Origin: Microvenator marinus
GTDB lineage: Bacteria > Myxococcota_A > Bradymonadia > Bradymonadales > Bradymonadaceae
Direction of reading: 5' to 3'
NCBI RefSeq assembly: GCF_007993755.1
Contig: NZ_CP042467.1
Span: 5,418,001-5,482,000 of the forward strand
Length of the DNA stretch: 64,000 bases
Shown piece by piece: positions 9,294-16,964 of this stretch. The notes below the pieces were generated by a model. That model worked only from the letters and a program-made list of their open reading frames with translations. It had not been told where the DNA came from and did not search any database. The stretch's first letter is position 1, and each line of letters opens with the position of its first letter. The position numbers and the translations under genes were made by a program.

Positions 9294-10795
9294 TGGACGG
9301 CGTTCAAGTTTTCAAAAAGGACCGTCGAAGCTTCGAGATTCGGCATTTTTTCGATCTGCCAGCCGCAGGCAACAAGGCGGCATGGTCAATCGAATATTTC
9401 TTCTTTTTTCCGCGCAATATCGGCATCACGCCCACCACCTGGGAGACCACGAATTTCTATCGCTCAACCCAGGTCTTGATGCGTTTGCAGAGCCACGGAT
9501 TGACGTTGCAAGAGCTGGCCGACCTGAGCGACCTGCACAATCCCGGGCATATCTTGTTGAGTCAGGTGCCGAGCTTGCTGAGCGATGAGCCCGCAAACGG
9601 CGCCGCGATGACCGCTATGGCGCAGCTCTTTGGTGCCGAGATTGCCGATGCACTTCAAGAGGAAATTCATTCGATTCGAAGACGGATGAGCGACCGGGCG
9701 AGCCTGAAGGCGCGCATCGAGCGACTTTGTGTGGGAACTGAAGCTGCGCTCTCCGCGCTCACCACACTCAGAAGGTCCGTAGAGCCCTACCGCACCGTGA
9801 CGCACCCTGACCTCATGCCGACCCTCTTCTTTGCCGAAGAGTACCTCTTGGCGCTCGCTGATGAGCGTTTTTCTGAGCTCGCGCTGACCATCAAGGAGGC
9901 ACCATCCATCTACGATGGTGACGGCCTCGCGCTTAAGCTCCAGCTCAGGCTAGCCCAGACTCTGAGACGCCTTCACGAGCGCCAACGAAGCCTCGGCTTC
10001 GTGACTGTGGGCCGACACGCCGGAGAGCACTATGGATATAGGTTGAGTCTGCTGAAGAAGGAGCTGCAAAAGTCACTCTATCTGGACATGCGTGCGTCCA
10101 CTAAGGACCCCTTTGTGGCCAATAGCGCGGCCATGGTGGCTGCCGGATTGGCGGCTACATGGGCCACGATTGCGCAAGTACCGCTGCTCACGGGAGCCCT
10201 CGGCTCGTCACAAGGCGCATTCTTCTTGGCGTTGGCGGTCGGCGCATATGTGCTCAAGGACCGTATCAAAGACCATGTGCGCCAACGGCTCATTAAACAG
10301 TGGTTGAAATGGGACCACAACGTCAGCCTTGGCGACCACCTTTTCCACCTGATGGGCCTCAGTGAGGTCAGTGGAAGGGCCATGGAAAAAGCCACGTGGA
10401 AAACCGTTCGTGAGGTGCCTCGCGACGTGGTCCGCCTAAGGCGTGCCGCCCGCACTGTGCGTGGCTCGTCCACGGAGCTTGAGAACGTCATCCACTACAA
10501 GCGCCGGATTGAACTCGATGGCATTGAGACTGCGTCCATGGACACACAATTCGGAATTCAGGAGATCGTGCGTGTGTCGCTCAACGACGTGATGTCCCGG
10601 CTAGATGATCAAATCGACTTGGTCTCCCATTGGGATGTGCGTACCGGCAGTTTCCAGAGAACCGAGCTTCCAAAAGTCTATCACCTGAACCTCGTTTACC
10701 AGGTTAAGCAAGAGGGTGCGGAAGAGACCGTGATGCGCCGCGCTCGAATTGTGTTAAACCGCGAAGAAATCTTGCGAATTGAGCATGTTGAATAG
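9293..10795 (+). CDS. Two-TM protein of unknown function, coupled to the upstream receptor
   Basis: The ATG at 9293 overlaps the TGA of the receptor gene (TGATG), so the two are translationally coupled and probably work together. The 500-residue product has a soluble helical N-terminal half and two adjacent hydrophobic segments around residues 285-325 (AAMVAAGLAATWATI and AFFLALAVGAYVL). A basic cytoplasmic-looking C-terminal domain follows and ends in REEILRIEHVE. No family was recognised. A diverged copy of its last 16 codons is found 4.8 kb downstream at 15587-15637. Confidence 0.75.
   Translation: MDGVQVFKKDRRSFEIRHFFDLPAAGNKAAWSIEYFFFFPRNIGITPTTWETTNFYRSTQVLMRLQSHGLTLQELADLSDLHNPGHILLSQVPSLLSDEPANGAAMTAMAQLFGAEIADALQEEIHSIRRRMSDRASLKARIERLCVGTEAALSALTTLRRSVEPYRTVTHPDLMPTLFFAEEYLLALADERFSELALTIKEAPSIYDGDGLALKLQLRLAQTLRRLHERQRSLGFVTVGRHAGEHYGYRLSLLKKELQKSLYLDMRASTKDPFVANSAAMVAAGLAATWATIAQVPLLTGALGSSQGAFFLALAVGAYVLKDRIKDHVRQRLIKQWLKWDHNVSLGDHLFHLMGLSEVSGRAMEKATWKTVREVPRDVVRLRRAARTVRGSSTELENVIHYKRRIELDGIETASMDTQFGIQEIVRVSLNDVMSRLDDQIDLVSHWDVRTGSFQRTELPKVYHLNLVYQVKQEGAEETVMRRARIVLNREEILRIEHVE
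10745..10795 (+). repeat. Left copy of 51-bp diverged direct repeat bounding an inserted block
   Basis: These are the last 16 codons plus stop of the preceding gene. The right copy at 15587-15637 encodes the same peptide with one conservative change (final Glu to Asp). About half of the codons differ only at silent positions. Such divergence fits recombination between related alleles rather than a target-site duplication made at insertion. Confidence 0.75.
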
Positions 10796-10801
10796 CTCAT
10801 T

Positions 10802-11194
10802 CTATTTTCCCTCTTCTCCCCACTCATAGCCATTGATCAGGATGCCCTCCACGTCTTCGGTTATCGGCCAGTTTCCGAACGTGTTCAGGTGTTGAATGAG
10901 CGCGGCGTTGGTGGTGTCGGAATTTGAGACTCCGACAAATTCAATATGCGAAAACGGTACGAACGAAATGCCACCGCATTCGCCGAAATGGTCTTCGAAC
11001 TCAAAAACGGGACCAGGCGTTGGTACGCCGAGTACCGTGCGTCCGACAAGTTTCAACCCAATCACCGAACAACCATTAGGCAGTTCATGCAAGGCGGCGA
11101 ATAGCTTTCGCCATTTGGCATTGCTCATATGCGTGGCTTTGGCCCGCGCAATCTTGCGGGCGACGCGCATGTCGTGATCAGAATTCGCGCTCAC
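10802..11194 (-). CDS. Small soluble protein, possibly DUF6678-like
   Basis: A 130-residue protein starting with GTG. The GTGA overlaps the stop of the upstream gene by 4 bases, so it is the last gene of a three-gene operon. The segment SNAKWRKLFAALH near residue 24 recalls small proteins annotated as DUF6678, from memory and not by search. The rest is a compact alpha/beta pattern (GRTVLGVPTPGPVFEFEDHF, FVPFSHIEFVGV). No signal peptide or catalytic motif. Comparable small proteins are common in immunity-gene arrays, which could be its role here. Confidence 0.65.
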   Translation of the reverse strand: MSANSDHDMRVARKIARAKATHMSNAKWRKLFAALHELPNGCSVIGLKLVGRTVLGVPTPGPVFEFEDHFGECGGISFVPFSHIEFVGVSNSDTTNAALIQHLNTFGNWPITEDVEGILINGYEWGEEGK

Positions 11195-11889
11195 CTTCCT
11201 TGTCCTCCGGTCTCTCTATCTGCCGGCTTGTCGGGCGATGTTCGCCGCTCACTTGCCTTCCGACTCTCTGCGCGATCTGGATAGAACTGATCCAGCCACT
11301 CCGTACACAACGGACAGCTCTCAACATGCCTTGCAGCCTCCTCGGCCACGCTGTTCTCAAGTACGCCATCTTCGATCTCGATCAGCCCCTCCAGGGCCAT
11401 TCGTAGCACGGAATCATCGCGCAAAGTGGGCCGAAGGGATTGCAAGACGTCCCTCGCCCTCACACAGTCATCGACAACGTCCAAACCGGGAAATGGAACG
11501 TCTTCGGAGGACCGGTGCCAGAAGGCGAGGTCTGCGCGGGCCAATTGATCCGCATAGCGCTCAATCAGGCGCTGGTATTCATCAAGCCTAACCGCCACGC
11601 CATCCCGTTCGAGCGCCTCTCCGCAATATGAATAGAGATAGAGCGCAGCAAGTTCAGCCAGCGGCGCCGAGTTCGACTTTATCTCAAATCGCGTCGGGTC
11701 GTCCGCCGCAGCATAAATCTCGACCGTTGACGCGTCACTTTCGCGGCCTGTGATGGAGAGTTCTCGCCAGTCCCGGCTCCAAACCGGATCGGCATCGCCA
11801 TCGGTGTCGACATTCCGGCCCGGCCCAAACAAGAGGTCAATGAAGACTCGGAAATCGGGCCGCGGCTTACGAATGGTGACAGTGAACAT
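11191..11889 (-). CDS. Hypothetical protein with a C-terminal HxxxCxxC motif
   Basis: The start is placed at the ATG at 11889, two bases after the stop of the upstream gene. A longer frame would run through that gene. The 232-residue product opens with a beta-rich segment (FTVTIRKPRPDFRVFIDLLF). Its middle is helical (ELAALYLYSYCGEAL). It ends with a short helix carrying HVESCPLC. The HxxxCxxC pattern resembles the zinc site of anti-sigma zinc fingers, but no membrane segment follows, so this is only a structural hint. It is the middle gene of a coupled three-gene operon. Confidence 0.65.
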   Translation of the reverse strand: MFTVTIRKPRPDFRVFIDLLFGPGRNVDTDGDADPVWSRDWRELSITGRESDASTVEIYAAADDPTRFEIKSNSAPLAELAALYLYSYCGEALERDGVAVRLDEYQRLIERYADQLARADLAFWHRSSEDVPFPGLDVVDDCVRARDVLQSLRPTLRDDSVLRMALEGLIEIEDGVLENSVAEEAARHVESCPLCTEWLDQFYPDRAESRKASERRTSPDKPADRETGGQGR

Positions 11890-11891
11890 CG

Positions 11892-12158
11892 TCAATTGTG
11901 TTCCCAGGCTGAAGATGCGTTTTTCTTCGAGGCAGACCGGCGGCTCAAGGCCCAAACGCCACAAAACAGGCTGGCAAGAAAGAAGATCAGGGTCAGCACT
12001 AGATAGACAAATGCGCCCTGTTCCTCATAAACAACCAGACCATCAAAGTAACGCCCCTCTTCATTGTACGGAAGGTTTTTGCGCTGCCACCAGAGCCATG
12101 CTGAAGCCAAAAAGCCGAAGGAGGACAATACAAACAAGATGAAAGAAAACATGCGCAT
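11892..12158 (-). CDS. Small membrane protein with two transmembrane helices
   Basis: The start is uncertain. The ATG at 12158 or 12152 places the first hydrophobic helix (MFSFILFVLSSFGFLASAWLWW) at the N-terminus; a frame from 12218 is also open. A second helix (FVYLVLTLIFFLASLFCGVWAL) ends in a basic tail. There is a short loop of about 25 residues between them. It heads a three-gene operon whose next start is two bases after its stop. The region upstream carries two direct repeats that may be its operator. Function unknown. Confidence 0.6.
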   Translation of the reverse strand: MRMFSFILFVLSSFGFLASAWLWWQRKNLPYNEEGRYFDGLVVYEEQGAFVYLVLTLIFFLASLFCGVWALSRRSASKKNASSAWEHN

Positions 12159-12247
12159 GAGATCAAACACACCACCGCCGGATTCATGTAGGCCCAGCTT
12201 CCGGAACTCCCTTCCCAAAGCTCTAACGGCCCCACCAGTATAGTATC

Positions 12248-12283
12248 ATGGACAATGTTTTCCATTTTATGGACAATGTTTTC
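12248..12283 (+). promoter_or_regulatory. Paired 15-bp direct repeats, probable regulator binding sites
   Basis: The sequence ATGGACAATGTTTTC occurs exactly at 12248-12262 and again at 12269-12283. Start-to-start spacing is 21 bp, two turns of the helix, so both copies face the same side. They sit between the divergent genes starting at 12158 (minus) and 12317 (plus), where a shared control region is expected. No regulator gene is seen next to them. Confidence 0.5.
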
Positions 12284-12316
12284 TAACTAGGGTCCCTGCG
12301 GCTTCCAGATTGCGAT

Positions 12317-13002
12317 TTGAAACAGATGAAGATTGATGATGCGCTCGCCCTGATTAATCATGAACATGAGGCAGACGATGGTCTGCTCATCAAGTTCCGC
12401 ATGAGCGATGATGTCAATACCGAGCGACTGGAACGGTTTCTAGAGGCCCTAGTGGCACTCTCGGGACATTGCGACCAGCAATCGCATGTCGAAAAAGACT
12501 TGGCCTACAAGATCATGTCCTTCCGTGACACGTTGTCAGCGAGCGCCGGACATTGGAAAGTGTCCCGGCCCAAGGGCCTGACGATTCAGATGACGGACAA
12601 ATCGTGTTTGCGAACGCCTATAGCGCCTATGATCCGAACACGCATGAAACGACGCTCTACTGGTCGCCCATGTGCGATACGACCCTCGCATCGCTTCTCA
12701 AGTACAATGACGACGTGTGGACCCAGGTCGATATCTTCCGCCATCCATTTGAATTCGAGGGACAGAAGATCGTCTTCGGTGACGGGGGCATGGGCAATGA
12801 GGGCTATATTGCGTCTGTCACGCCGGAGAACGATCTCAACTGGAGCCTGTTCTTCACCAATTCGAACCCGATCATGCGGGCCGAAATGCAAAATCGCACG
12901 CTCCTTGCTTATGGCGAGACCGGCTTTATAGCCCGCATCAATATCGACAATCCTGCAGATATCTCCGTCACCCACGCGAATTCGGGACCGGCTGGCGTTT
13001 GA
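12317..13002 (+). pseudogene. Hypothetical gene interrupted by a frameshift near 12565-12585
   Basis: Two good coding segments lie in different frames. Residues from 12317 run MKQMKIDDALALINHEHEAD to about GHWKVSRP. A second frame then carries DSDDGQIVFANAYSAYDP through to 13002, ending NSGPAGV. Neither frame alone has normal composition beyond the switch point. A change of one base in the CCCGGCCCAAGGGCC stretch would rejoin them into about 228 residues. It may be a true mutation or a sequencing error. The second half is rich in aromatic and acidic residues, typical of small globular orphan or immunity proteins, but the family is not recognised. Confidence 0.5.
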
Positions 13003-13054
13003 CTGCGAATTCATCCAGATTGAGATCGGCTGGCAGGCATTGGAAGGCCCCCGA

Positions 13055-13297
13055 ATGAAGTTTCAGTTTCGCCCAAAGTGGAAAGAAGAACTCGTTGTCA
13101 TTGCGGAAGAAGGCAGCTTCAAGCTCGACTTGGCCATGGGCGTCCTTACCGCCTTCTTGCCGACTGAAGACGACTGGCCAGACAAGGCACCTGCCTGGGC
13201 CAGAGACCTCTACCCCGTATTAAAAGAGGAGTTGGAAGCTTGGTGCGCTGAGAACAAGGCAAAGCTCGTGATCGATAGCACCGGCGTTGTCTTCTGA
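13055..13297 (+). CDS. Small hypothetical protein, 80 residues
   Basis: The start is set at the ATG at 13055, which follows GGAAGG by several bases; an earlier TTG would overlap that site. The protein begins MKFQFRPKWKEELVVIAEEG and contains FLPTEDDWPDKAPAWARDLY, a Trp/Pro-rich motif, before a Cys and a beta-strand end. It lies 50 bases after the frameshifted gene on the same strand. Composition fits small orphan immunity-type proteins, but I cannot name a family. Confidence 0.6.
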   Translation: MKFQFRPKWKEELVVIAEEGSFKLDLAMGVLTAFLPTEDDWPDKAPAWARDLYPVLKEELEAWCAENKAKLVIDSTGVVF

Positions 13298-13385
13298 TCG
13301 GACGCACCACTGGAATTCATGAATAATTGAGGATATTATCTCAAATCGATCAGCTTGGATCGTCAAATGTTCTCATGAGTATCCA

Positions 13386-13853
13386 GTGAGCCTTTCACAA
13401 CGTCACCTCGCCAAAATCAAGACTGGCTTCCCTGCTGGCGAAGTCGCGGACGTCATCGCGGAGCTGGGACGGATTTCGACAAGTGAGACGATGGATTCGC
13501 AAGGCAATCTCGACAACGCTATCGGCGCCATTCTCGAATTGAGCAAGGGCAATTTCGTGGAGCTCAAGGGCCTCGTCGATGCCGCGAAAATCGACTTCCG
13601 GGATGTGATTTACTGGTGGTATCTCGAAACCAATAGAGCGACGCATCCGATGGCTGACGAGATCAAGACTGTACACGAAGGTCGCGGCGGCTATGTCGAG
13701 ATTGAAGGCATCCGCTACACCATCGATCATGTTGCAGAAGGAAGTTTCTGTATTCAATTTCCTGGGGGAAAGGCGCGCAAGGATCGCCAACGTCATTTCG
13801 AAGCCCTGACGGCCTTTGCCGAGAGCAAGAGCCCCAAATGGTCTATCGGATGA
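13386..13853 (+). CDS. Hypothetical soluble protein, 155 residues
   Basis: GTG start. The product is helical in the first half (QRHLAKIKTGFPAGEVADVIAE, LDNAIGAILELSKGNFVEL) and ends with a beta-rich segment (YVEIEGIRYTIDH, FCIQFPG) and a basic tail. There is no signal peptide, membrane helix or metal motif. It converges with the next gene with two bases between the stops. It is part of the inserted block of small genes, and the family is not recognised. Confidence 0.6.
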   Translation: MSLSQRHLAKIKTGFPAGEVADVIAELGRISTSETMDSQGNLDNAIGAILELSKGNFVELKGLVDAAKIDFRDVIYWWYLETNRATHPMADEIKTVHEGRGGYVEIEGIRYTIDHVAEGSFCIQFPGGKARKDRQRHFEALTAFAESKSPKWSIG

Positions 13854-13855
13854 CG

Positions 13856-14116
13856 CTAGCGCGGCCTTGTATTGAACCGGCAGGCGAGCACTTCTGCGCC
13901 GCCATCCGCCACATACTCGGAAAACCAGTAGTGTGGATCATTGACCTCACGAAATTCCAGCGCGGCAGCGTCATGGGCACGGGAAAACCGGTATTCAAGA
14001 ATGACTAGTTTCCTGCACGCCGGCGGCCACTCTGAAACCTCGGCAATCCGATTGCCGGATGCCAGCTCCTCAGCCAGCAAGGCATTCAGGGCAGATGAGA
14101 CGAAGGCTACATCCAT
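13856..14116 (-). CDS. Small hypothetical protein, overlaps the upstream gene by 10 bases
   Basis: The start at ATG 14116 is preferred because it lies inside the last codons of the upstream gene (ten-base overlap), a typical coupled arrangement. A longer frame would cover far more of that gene. The 86-residue product begins MDVAFVSSALNALLAEELAS and has a beta-rich second half (KLVILEYRFSRAHD, DPHYWFSEYVADGG). No motif of known function. Its tight coupling with its upstream neighbour suggests the two act as a pair. Confidence 0.6.
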   Translation of the reverse strand: MDVAFVSSALNALLAEELASGNRIAEVSEWPPACRKLVILEYRFSRAHDAAALEFREVNDPHYWFSEYVADGGAEVLACRFNTRPR

Positions 14117-14403
14117 CGCGCAAGGGCCGAATTCTGGGTGATCTGCTTGAAATCTTCCTCGGTCAAGACCTCCGGCATATATCGCTCCAGCACTTCGAGA
14201 TCGAGATGTGTCCCACATATCCTGTAAAGCGCTTCCAAGACGGACGATTTCAACGCCAGCAGGTCCGGCTCAGTCAGCATCGTCTGCGCTTCCTTTAGGA
14301 GGTCCAGGATGTCTGACCGTATGCGCTGGTACCGCGCATCACTGTCACAGTCTTCCAACGCCGCTGTTTCGAGCGATGCGAGTTTATCCAAAAAGTTTTT
14401 CAT
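14107..14403 (-). CDS. Small helical hypothetical protein, 98 residues
   Basis: An almost entirely helical, acidic protein (MKNFLDKLASLETAALED, ILDLLKEAQTMLTEPDLLAL, LDLEVLERYMPEVLTEEDFK) with no membrane segment. The last codons overlap the next gene's start. The upstream gene ends 33 bases earlier, so these are probably one transcript with the 336-residue protein. Function unknown. Confidence 0.6.
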   Translation of the reverse strand: MKNFLDKLASLETAALEDCDSDARYQRIRSDILDLLKEAQTMLTEPDLLALKSSVLEALYRICGTHLDLEVLERYMPEVLTEEDFKQITQNSALARWM

Positions 14404-14436
14404 TGCTCAGCCTCATTGGAAAGTACGGCATCCGCT

Positions 14437-15447
14437 TCATGACTGCACCCGCGCCTTCCAGGCCTGGAGCAGGATCTCCCGTTCAGCCTCGTCAAACAAG
14501 TCCGGCACGCCAAGTGCCCAGCCCGCATCCATCAGGGCCCCGGCCGCGTCCGACCAGGGCGCGACCAGCCACCGCTCCTCTTCATCCTCATCAAATGCGG
14601 CATCTCCGGCCGCATGTTGGGCAGACTCCCAGACCCCCCCGTGGATGAGCGACAGGCCGTAACCGATGGGAGATCGCGATCGCCCTTGCCCTGCCGCAAC
14701 CACACCGCTCATGTCCCGTCCCTCCGCAACTTTCTGCCCTTCCTGTTCGAGCCAGCGGTGATAGCCCGCGCTTTGCAGCGCCTTGGCATCAGGGTGCCGG
14801 TGGGATCTCAGCGTTTGTGCCTGGACTTCCGTCAACACAGTCGCGACGCGCAGAATGTCTTCAACCGCCTCGCCATGACGGCCGAAAAGCCAGTGTGTAT
14901 CGACGCGGTCCAGCAGCTTCACAGACCGGCTGCGCGTATAGTTCCCGCGATGACCCTGAGGCTCGATAGCCTCTATGACCTGCACGCGCCACAGCTGCCC
15001 CGGCCAACGCGCGACCACCACATCCGCTAGAGTTTCATCGACAATGATATAAGGCGGCTCGGCGTCAGGATTGGAGATGACATCTCCCGGCTCGGCATCA
15101 GCAAAACGACCAGGTTTGTCCGCTGATGCGAAAATATAGCCGGTGATGACTTTTCTCATTCCGTAGGCGAACCAAGCCACGTCCGGGTTGGGAAAATGTG
15201 CCGCCACCTGAGGCATCCGGTTGTCGAGGTATTCCATGTCCAGAACCCGTCCATCCGGCAGGACGATCTCCACAATCCCGGCAAACTCGCCGCTCCAGTT
15301 CGAGACTTCGATCTTCCAACCATTTGAGGCGGAAAAGAGAACATCGCCCTTGATATGTTCCTGCGGATCGCGGTCTGGCGTGAGCGTGATCTCGCCTGTC
15401 TCGATCGCGCGCAGAACCTCGAGTACATCGCTCTCCGTCACATTCAT
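14437..15447 (-). CDS. Two-domain hypothetical protein, possibly immunity-like
   Basis: The ATG at 15447 is chosen; a GTG at 15462 overlaps the stop of the preceding gene fragment and cannot be excluded. Residues 1-100 form an N-terminal domain (SDVLEVLRAIETGEITL, NGWKIEVSNWSGEFAGIVEI, DGRVLDMEYLDNR) that recalls small domains found in immunity arrays. Residues 100-336 form a second, longer domain with RWPGQLWRVQVIEAIEP and an acidic end. No signal peptide. The gene follows a truncated coding sequence whose stop lies just ahead, indicating a former operon. Confidence 0.6.
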   Translation of the reverse strand: MNVTESDVLEVLRAIETGEITLTPDRDPQEHIKGDVLFSASNGWKIEVSNWSGEFAGIVEIVLPDGRVLDMEYLDNRMPQVAAHFPNPDVAWFAYGMRKVITGYIFASADKPGRFADAEPGDVISNPDAEPPYIIVDETLADVVVARWPGQLWRVQVIEAIEPQGHRGNYTRSRSVKLLDRVDTHWLFGRHGEAVEDILRVATVLTEVQAQTLRSHRHPDAKALQSAGYHRWLEQEGQKVAEGRDMSGVVAAGQGRSRSPIGYGLSLIHGGVWESAQHAAGDAAFDEDEEERWLVAPWSDAAGALMDAGWALGVPDLFDEAEREILLQAWKARVQS

Positions 15448-15462
15448 TTCAAGGCAATCCAC

Positions 15463-15586
15463 TCAGGCCCGGCACAGCATCAATTCCAGTTCCTCCTGAG
15501 CGGCGACCCCGTCCGGGAAACGCTCATAGAGATCGCCGATGTTACGGTCTTCTCCGTCGGAACTCAAGCGAACGAACTGGTTGTCC
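15463..15586 (-). pseudogene. C-terminal fragment of a gene cut off at the island edge
   Basis: On the minus strand the frame reads DNQFVRLSSDGEDRNIGDLY and ends AAQEELELMLCRA before a TGA at 15463. It has no start codon context. Its 5' part ends abruptly where the remnant of the 9293 gene begins at 15587. Composition and codon use look coding. It was probably the first gene of the operon now headed by the 336-residue protein, truncated by the recombination that created the right junction. Confidence 0.55.
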
Positions 15587-15637
15587 CGAATCGTGTTGAA
15601 CCGTGAAGAGATTCTGCGAATTGAGCATGTGGATTAA
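15587..15637 (+). pseudogene. Right copy of the 51-bp repeat: 3' end remnant of the 9293-10795 gene
   Basis: Reads CGA through TAA as RIVLNREEILRIEHVD plus stop, against RIVLNREEILRIEHVE at 10745-10795. About eight of the sixteen codons differ by silent changes and only the last residue differs. The remainder of that gene is absent here. This is the right boundary of the inserted block and implies an allele of the same gene from another lineage. Confidence 0.75.
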
Positions 15638-15652
15638 TCTGTCGAGAACATC

Positions 15653-16963
15653 TCAGCGATGACGGAGGAATTTCGCAATCTCCTCGCGTGGCCAAGCACT
15701 TAAGGACTGGGCATTCAGCGCGAGCACATCTTCCATGCTAAACCCCGAAATCGAAGGCACGTCATCGTCAGGGAAGGGTTCAACCACGATTTCGAAACGA
15801 CCATTATCAAACGGCTTCCCCGGGGCGGCCTCCACCTTAACCACGGTTTCGCGCAGTCCCATCTTTTCGAACTCGGTGGCGCGATGGATGCAGTACGGGT
15901 TGTTCCCCGAGCGACCAAGCAGGCAATAGGATGTCCACGTACATCCGGCCTTGCAGATATCGGCGTAGTAGCACTCTTTGCAATAGCCCCAGAGATCGTC
16001 GACACCACGTTGTCCAATATGGTTAATCTGCTCGGAGTTCGAGACCGCGTCGGCGATCTTCATGTCTCGAATATTTCCGCCGGTAAATGCTGTGGATGGT
16101 AGGGAAGGGCAACCCTTAATCTTGCCGTCCGCTTCCAACCCGAGCGTATAGGTGCCAGCCCCGCAACCGTTCCAGTGGGCCCCAGAGTCGCCGCCAAAGC
16201 GGAGGTATTTTTCCCATGGCCCGAAATAACCCACGTTGTTGCCCGGATAGAGCCCGACCCCTCCGGGTTCAAGGATGGTCTTTTTGATCCAGACCAACAT
16301 CGGGAATAGCTCCAAGAGCTCGTAAGGCTGGAGCAATAGCTCAGGCCGGTCCGCCGCCCGTCCCATGGCCACCGTGATCTGAATTTGCCACGCCTTGGAG
16401 CCAATATCCGCGAGTATCTGGGCCAGAGCGGGGAGTTCTGGCATGGACATGCGATTGATTTGGGTATTGTTGGCCAGGCGAATCGGGCTTGCTGCCACGC
16501 GCTCAGCAGCTTCGATAGCGGCTCGGAAGGACCCTTTGCGACCGCGTTGGGCGTCGTGGGTCTTCTCCAGACCATCTATGGAAACCGAGATCGTGCGCAC
16601 GCCGGCATCCGCGGCGCGGTCAACGCGCTCCTGGGTGAGATTTCTAGCGCCGGTCGTGATGCCGCATGCCATCCCCCGCCGCGTGATCTCACGGGCGATG
16701 ATGTCCCAGTCTTCACGCAGGTAGGCCTCGCCTCCAATCAGCGTCACCTCGCGCAGGCCCATGTCTGCAAGCTGGGCGACGACCTCCAGGCATTCATCGG
16801 TGCTCAACTCGTCGGGGCGGACATCCCCAGCGCGCGAGCCACAATGACGACATCCCAGATCGCACGCCAGCGTAATTTCCCACACGCAGTAGATGGGTGT
16901 CTTTCTTTCGAAATCCTCCGCCCTGAGCTGACGAACACCTTTGCCTGCTGGCTCGCCTGCCAT
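15653..16963 (-). CDS. Radical SAM/SPASM enzyme, probable modifier of the adjacent YGxP-repeat protein
   Basis: The start is the ATG at 16963, one base after the stop of the upstream gene; the open frame further upstream only reads through that gene out of phase. The 436-residue product has the 4Fe-4S motif CDLGCRHC (Cys 34, 38, 41), a GG-E-like motif (LIGGEAYLR), and a SPASM-type C-terminal region with many Cys (CGAGTYTLG, GCPSLP, YCKECYYADICKAGCTW, NNPYC). Radical SAM/SPASM proteins often modify ribosomal peptides through carbon-centred radicals. The tight coupling to a repeat-bearing lipoprotein makes that protein the likely substrate (inference). Confidence 0.88.
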   Translation of the reverse strand: MAGEPAGKGVRQLRAEDFERKTPIYCVWEITLACDLGCRHCGSRAGDVRPDELSTDECLEVVAQLADMGLREVTLIGGEAYLREDWDIIAREITRRGMACGITTGARNLTQERVDRAADAGVRTISVSIDGLEKTHDAQRGRKGSFRAAIEAAERVAASPIRLANNTQINRMSMPELPALAQILADIGSKAWQIQITVAMGRAADRPELLLQPYELLELFPMLVWIKKTILEPGGVGLYPGNNVGYFGPWEKYLRFGGDSGAHWNGCGAGTYTLGLEADGKIKGCPSLPSTAFTGGNIRDMKIADAVSNSEQINHIGQRGVDDLWGYCKECYYADICKAGCTWTSYCLLGRSGNNPYCIHRATEFEKMGLRETVVKVEAAPGKPFDNGRFEIVVEPFPDDDVPSISGFSMEDVLALNAQSLSAWPREEIAKFLRHR

Positions 16964-16964
16964 T

